Source of the DNA: Aselliscus stoliczkanus
Taxonomy: Eukaryota; Chordata; Mammalia; Chiroptera; Hipposideridae
DNA length: 64,000 nt
Assembly: GCA_033961575.1 (NCBI GenBank)
Contig: CM066730.1
Location: forward strand, 133,548,023-133,612,022
Direction of reading: 5' to 3'
Below, in pieces: positions 59,698 through 64,000 of this stretch. The number at the start of each line of letters is the position of its first letter. Within the stretch, counting starts at the first letter, position 1. The notes under the pieces were generated by a model, which saw only the letters and a list, made by a program, of their open reading frames with translations, searched no databases and was not told the origin of the DNA. The position numbers and the translations under genes were made by a program.

Positions 59698-61076
59698 CTC
59701 AGTATTTCTGCTGAATAAGAAATTATTTCTGTTGAACTTTAGTAGCCTCAAACCTGTTTTATTATTCAGAGGAGAGGAGGCACAGAACTGCCTGGCAGAA
59801 TGCATTTATGAATGTTCAAAGGTTTTTAGGGAAAAAAGGCAGAAAGTCAAAGAAACTGAAAAATTTAAGTTCTGCTTTGACTCTCCATAGAAACCCAAAG
59901 TTTCTATTTAGTTGGTGGGAACAATGTCATTCAAAGCCCAAATTAACTCTCTAATTTACAAATCAGAGCTTTAGTGTCTCCTGTTTTCCAAAGGGAGTCG
60001 GAATACCTCTGGCTGTTGTGTAAAAGGCCACATTGGTTGCTTTGACGAATATCTGCTTCTGCATTTTTCAGCACAGGTGTAGGAGCACTCTGTTTGAAGA
60101 CATGATTTTTTTGTTTGTTTGTTTTTTTTCCTTTTCAGGGTAGATGTGGAGGAAGCAGAGTCAAAAGGCAAAAATGCATTATTGATGCATTAAAAAAAAC
60201 CCTGATTCTGGGAAGAAAATAAAGATGTCTGGAAAATTAAATAGCTATATGAAAAATAAACAGATTTTACAATTCTAGGAAAAGTCTTACCACTCTATTA
60301 TATTTTTGTGGAACTGTGGCAGGGATACTTAGCAAGCACAATACATCTGCTGTTCTCTGTTACAACAAGCCTTAGGGACACCTGACAACGACAACAGGAA
60401 GGTGAGAAGCTATGTGGTGGCCAAGTCTTTGGCACAGCATGTGGGCTTTTAATCCATAGCTCACTTGGCACTCCGCATCTCTTCACAATTCAGCCCTGCC
60501 CTCTCCTGAGCATTTTATAGGCACTTTATACAACTCCACAACTTTGTGTACACTAGTCCCTTTGCCCCTGTCTTTTCTTTAATCATCCTCAATGCCTAGT
60601 GCAAATGTCTCTTTAATGAAGTTTCCCTGAGCTTCGCAGGTCAGGGTGGAAAATGCCAGGGGCCAGCATGGGCTCTTGCCATGTCCCGAAAGTAGGTGGC
60701 TGGGAGAGTCCTTGATGATGCTGGGGTTTGCCAACTAACCACATGGGGTAGTAGGACCTATGAGGATGCCAAATGACTGAGAATCAAATGGGGCAGTAAG
60801 CAGGTTCCATTTAAACAATCTGAATTCTTATTCATGGAGAAAACCTAGGAAGCAATCTGTGTGCCCAGAGGTCATCTCAGGTAGGCCCCAGAGTGCTGAG
60901 ACATATGCAAAACCACGCTGGGCTCTTATAAAAGTGGAATGTGTCATTTTGGAAAACTGTCCAGGTAATTTACTTGAGCACAGGACAGGAAAGAGAGAGA
61001 AGGATGGGTGTGAGCACTGGCTCACAGGAGTCTACCATGTTCCTCAGGTCCTCACGTGCAGGGAGCTAGACCTTAC

Positions 61077-61178
61077 CGTGATCACTTTCTGTTCCCGACC
61101 GACCCCAGTAGCGACGCCTCCTTTCTGGACTGTGTGCGTGGCGTTCAATGACTGCGGCTATAAATCGAGTATTGCTGA
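61077..61178 (-). CDS. CACHD1: CACHD1 internal exon, Arg-rich cytoplasmic segment
   Basis: This 102-bp exon runs from acceptor TTCCACAG to donor GTAAGG, entering and leaving in phase 1. It encodes a cytoplasmic segment with SNTRFIAAVIERHAHSPE, then a basic cluster RRRRYWGRSG and TESDH, completed to a Gly codon by the next exon. It follows a 645-bp intron. It was not visible as an open frame with its own ATG; it was found by splice-site and protein recognition. Its length is a multiple of three. Confidence 0.93.
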
Positions 61179-61823
61179 CTGTGGAAGGCAAGGATGGTTA
61201 GTCACTCTTATGCCAGCATCCTTATTGTATTAATCACATTTTCTCTGAGCAGGCTCACTCACACATTCGGGGTTATTCTGTGGAGAGCTAGAATATGTAA
61301 TTTAAAAAAAAAATTCTGAGGATTAGAGGAGTTGGTTTTAGAACTGAAGCAGAGAGAGGTCCCTAATTACAGATCTCCAACACACACCAAGAAGATAGGC
61401 TCTAAGTAGTTGAAGCCAAGGTATCTCAACACTAATGAAATGCTCTTTTGTTAAAGAAATACTCTTCCCCTTACCCCCGCCCCCAAGTTGTATACATTAG
61501 TTACAGGATTTTAAAAAATGCATACCTTATGATTCCCTTCCTAAAATCCTAGGTTGGAGAGTAATGAGCAAAAGAAAGAAAGGGAAGGGTGAAGTATTTT
61601 AGCTAAAGCACTAGATGTTAAAAAGAACATCATGAAATCTTCTGAGATTTTCTAAAACAAAGCAAACGCCTATACTTATGCCTAATGAAAATAGGGGGGG
61701 AAAAACCTGTCATGTCAAAGCTTCTTAAATTTTAACACAAGCCAAAAGGATATAAGAAAGAATATTTATTCTGGATTAGCCTCCTGCTGACACATTCTGT
61801 AGCAAGGCAGCTTGAATACTCAC

Positions 61824-61901
61824 TGATGCCTCTGTCTTCGTGGCTGTCGTCATCCCTTTCATCTCTGTCATTCTCCAGGTTGGACATACGCACTGACATT
61901 T
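61824..61901 (-). CDS. CACHD1: CACHD1 internal exon, acidic/basic cytoplasmic segment
   Basis: This 78-bp exon lies between acceptor TGGGTAG and donor GTGAGT, phase 1 on both sides. After the split Glu codon it encodes MSVRMSNLENDRDERDDDSH and then EDRGI, a strongly charged juxtamembrane part of the cytoplasmic tail. It is separated from the transmembrane exon by 1,234 bp. The reading is continuous with both neighbouring exons. Confidence 0.93.
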
Positions 61902-63135
61902 CTACCCATCATTAAAAAGAGAGAAACATGACTATTTAATCAAACAAAATCAACCACTTTAATATCCTGCAGAGTGCCTGTTTGATGGCTGGGTGACAGC
62001 ATTCCATCAAGAATGAATCTTATGTTGGAAAAAAATGAACTGATGTCCAATCTTTCCTTTTTTTTTTGGAGGAGGAAACAGGAATCAGAGGGAGAATAAG
62101 AAATAAATAATCAAGAGAGGCACTTGAAATTGATTTTCGAAGAGGAGAAAAGTTGATATAGGCTAACCGATCTCGAATTCTCTACTAAAGTACACGAAAC
62201 AGGAGAAGGAAGGGGGGGCTACACCACTGCTGTGTTGATAAAATGGTGTTACACAAGCTTATAAAGGTCAGGCATACGGTAACACTGGATGGCAGTCAAC
62301 CTCAGTCTAACCAAGTCTTACGAAGAGGAAAGAGCTTTGTGATGAGCCCTGTTGCTAAATCAGGCAGCATTATCCCATGATCTCCTCACCAGGATTGCAG
62401 CCATAGTGAAACATGCCAACATCAACCTGTCTTTACAGCTGCAAGGATGAGCTAAGTGGCCCCTGACCTAGTCTGGGAAGAATGATGAGCTAGCCTTATC
62501 TCCATGACACTCAGGTTCACACATCCCCAGGGGCTTTGGGGAAGGAGGGATGCTGTCCTTAGGCCGTTTTTGTCCCTTGCAAAGGAACACAGATACCACA
62601 TTTAACTCTTGGTATGGAAGCCATGATTACAGAGTAATCATTTTGTACCCGGCTTCATTTACCTGTCCTGTGTTAAGAGGTGGGATTATTCTTTTGAATA
62701 TGTGTTCATTTACAATATATAGTTAACAGCCTCAACTGGCATTTTCTTGCCAATAGTGACTTGGGGGTATTTTTGGTTTGCCAGTCTTTTTGGAACAGCA
62801 AAAGCAACACCTCTGAGCTGAGTGAGCGAAGAACAAAATTTCCCGCTCAGCATTCCAGCTCCCCCGGCTGGCTTTTTCCAGAGGCAGGCTGTGGCAGGCG
62901 AGTGCTGGGTTAAGGAGAGAGGGGATCCAGGGCTTTGCTAGGGACTCCAAAGGGGCTAACAGAGGCAAGCAAGCTTTTGGGACTTCTGAATCTACTCGAC
63001 AGAAGGTGAAAATGCAGCACTGCTCTTATAATCGTTGAGAGGCTTACTCAACTGGCCACTGTCCTTCCAGCCTTGGAATACCCTCAGATGGGCTGCTGCC
63101 TCCTGGAGGAGCTTTGGGCTTCATTTCGAGCTCAC

Positions 63136-63297
63136 CTTGGGCAGCCAGAGGAGACATATGCTGATGACTCCGGCGGTGAATCTGGTGGCGGTAGGCATAC
63201 ACAGCCAGGACGAGGACCATGATGCATCCCATGATGCCTCCAGCCACGGGACCCACGGGAGCACTTTTAATCATGTTCAGGGTGATCACCTCGTCAC
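63136..63297 (-). CDS. CACHD1: CACHD1 transmembrane exon
   Basis: This 162-bp exon lies between an acceptor ending GAAG (63301-63298) and donor GTGAGC (63135-63130), phase 1 on both sides. It encodes GDEVITLNMIKSAPVG, then the single hydrophobic span at about VAGGIMGCIMVLVLAVYAY, then the basic stop-transfer RHQIHRRSHQH and SPLAAQ. The extracellular VWA and Cache domains of the protein lie further right, outside the window. Upstream exons are not present up to 64000. Confidence 0.94.
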
Positions 63298-64000
63298 CTT
63301 CATGAAAAGAAACATGCAGAGATCCCTGGTCAAGATTTCCTAAGTGCGGCAGAGGTGGGGATGGGGTTGAGGTGGGAAGGAACAGAGTGGGAAGGGGTGT
63401 GGTGATGATAGGAACAGCTGCCTGAAGCTCTGACTTCCTTAAAGAAGACCCGTCAGAAAGTGGGGGCAGTGGCTTCGTTTAATCCTGGTTCTCAAGTGAA
63501 ATGCTGGTGGCTCGGCACAGCAAGAACACAATTAGCAAGATCTGGTAAAACTAGTGAGTATCTGATGAGAGTCACTTAAATATGTGGCGCCCAGTGCTGA
63601 GAGCTGAGCTCCCTGGAGTGTGGGACACGAGGAAGAGAAGTCACCTAGTAGATAGGTGAGAAGGGGAAGGTGGGCCTCTGGGGGTCATGTGACTGATTTC
63701 ACTGACATAAATGACACTAGGTTCAATTAATATGTGGCAAAACTATCACATTTCAAAGCTTATGCGTTCCCTTTAAAACACCATTTGCACTTCTTAGAAA
63801 ACTGTAGGTGGGCATAGAAAGTGACTTCTTAGAGAAAGGTCACATCCACCATGTCCCAAGCTGGTTCAGCAATAATATGGGAGCTCAGAATCCTTCCTCA
63901 TACACCAGCTTTTCTTTTACGGACAGACTTATGTGGGGAGATCTTAAAAATCCAGGTTACGAACTAAAGGCTTAAATATTTGCTTCACCTGCCAGCTAAG

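Noticed and set aside
1..64000. CRISPR arrays, bacterial operons, phage or plasmid modules
   Set aside because: The window is entirely vertebrate nuclear DNA with spliced genes, SINEs and LINEs. The direct repeats seen are microsatellites or local duplications.

Overview
This window is nuclear DNA from a placental mammal, most likely a bat. It holds two partial protein-coding genes, long introns, a CpG island and about 45 kb of intergenic DNA full of interspersed repeats. The case for a bat rests on the SINEs. Several are tRNA-derived with heads of the form GGCYGGCCGAGTGG...GGTTCG, one copy (54635-54813) is VES-like, and others are composite elements ending in CCCCAATAAAATCTT, which I associate with rhinolophoid bats (horseshoe bats and relatives). 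Bat is fairly secure from memory of these families; rhinolophoid is only a guess.

Both genes lie on the minus strand, head to tail. At the left, 4959-5192 is coding exon 1 of RAVER2, inside a CpG island (about 4480-5720); everything to its left is RAVER2 intron 1. At the right, four exons at 53138-53376, 61077-61178, 61824-61901 and 63136-63297 are the last four coding exons of CACHD1: the transmembrane segment, the cytoplasmic tail and the stop codon. The 3' UTR continues left toward about 51.2-51.7 kb. CACHD1 followed by RAVER2 in the same orientation matches the human 1p31.3 order, so the segment is syntenic and unrearranged here.

Between the genes (about 5.7-51.2 kb) I see no convincing coding exon. 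The recognisable content is old L2 and MIR, several L1 3' ends, an ERVL-type endogenous retrovirus relic (about 14.0-20.0 kb, LTR to LTR, itself hit by several later insertions), MaLR-like LTRs, mariner-type DNA transposon remains (3987-4229, 6310-6500, 45325-46335), and about 17 SINEs of three related kinds, many with clear target-site duplications.

I found no new multigene system. The observations most worth a second look are structural. They include two SINEs at one target site, a fold-back mariner derivative containing a SINE, a short head-only SINE that looks derived from a longer composite SINE, a 160-bp near-identical local duplication, a 15-bp perfect hairpin that looks like a template-switch product, and a run of CACHD1 exons that are all phase 1-1 and could be skipped in frame, including the transmembrane exon.
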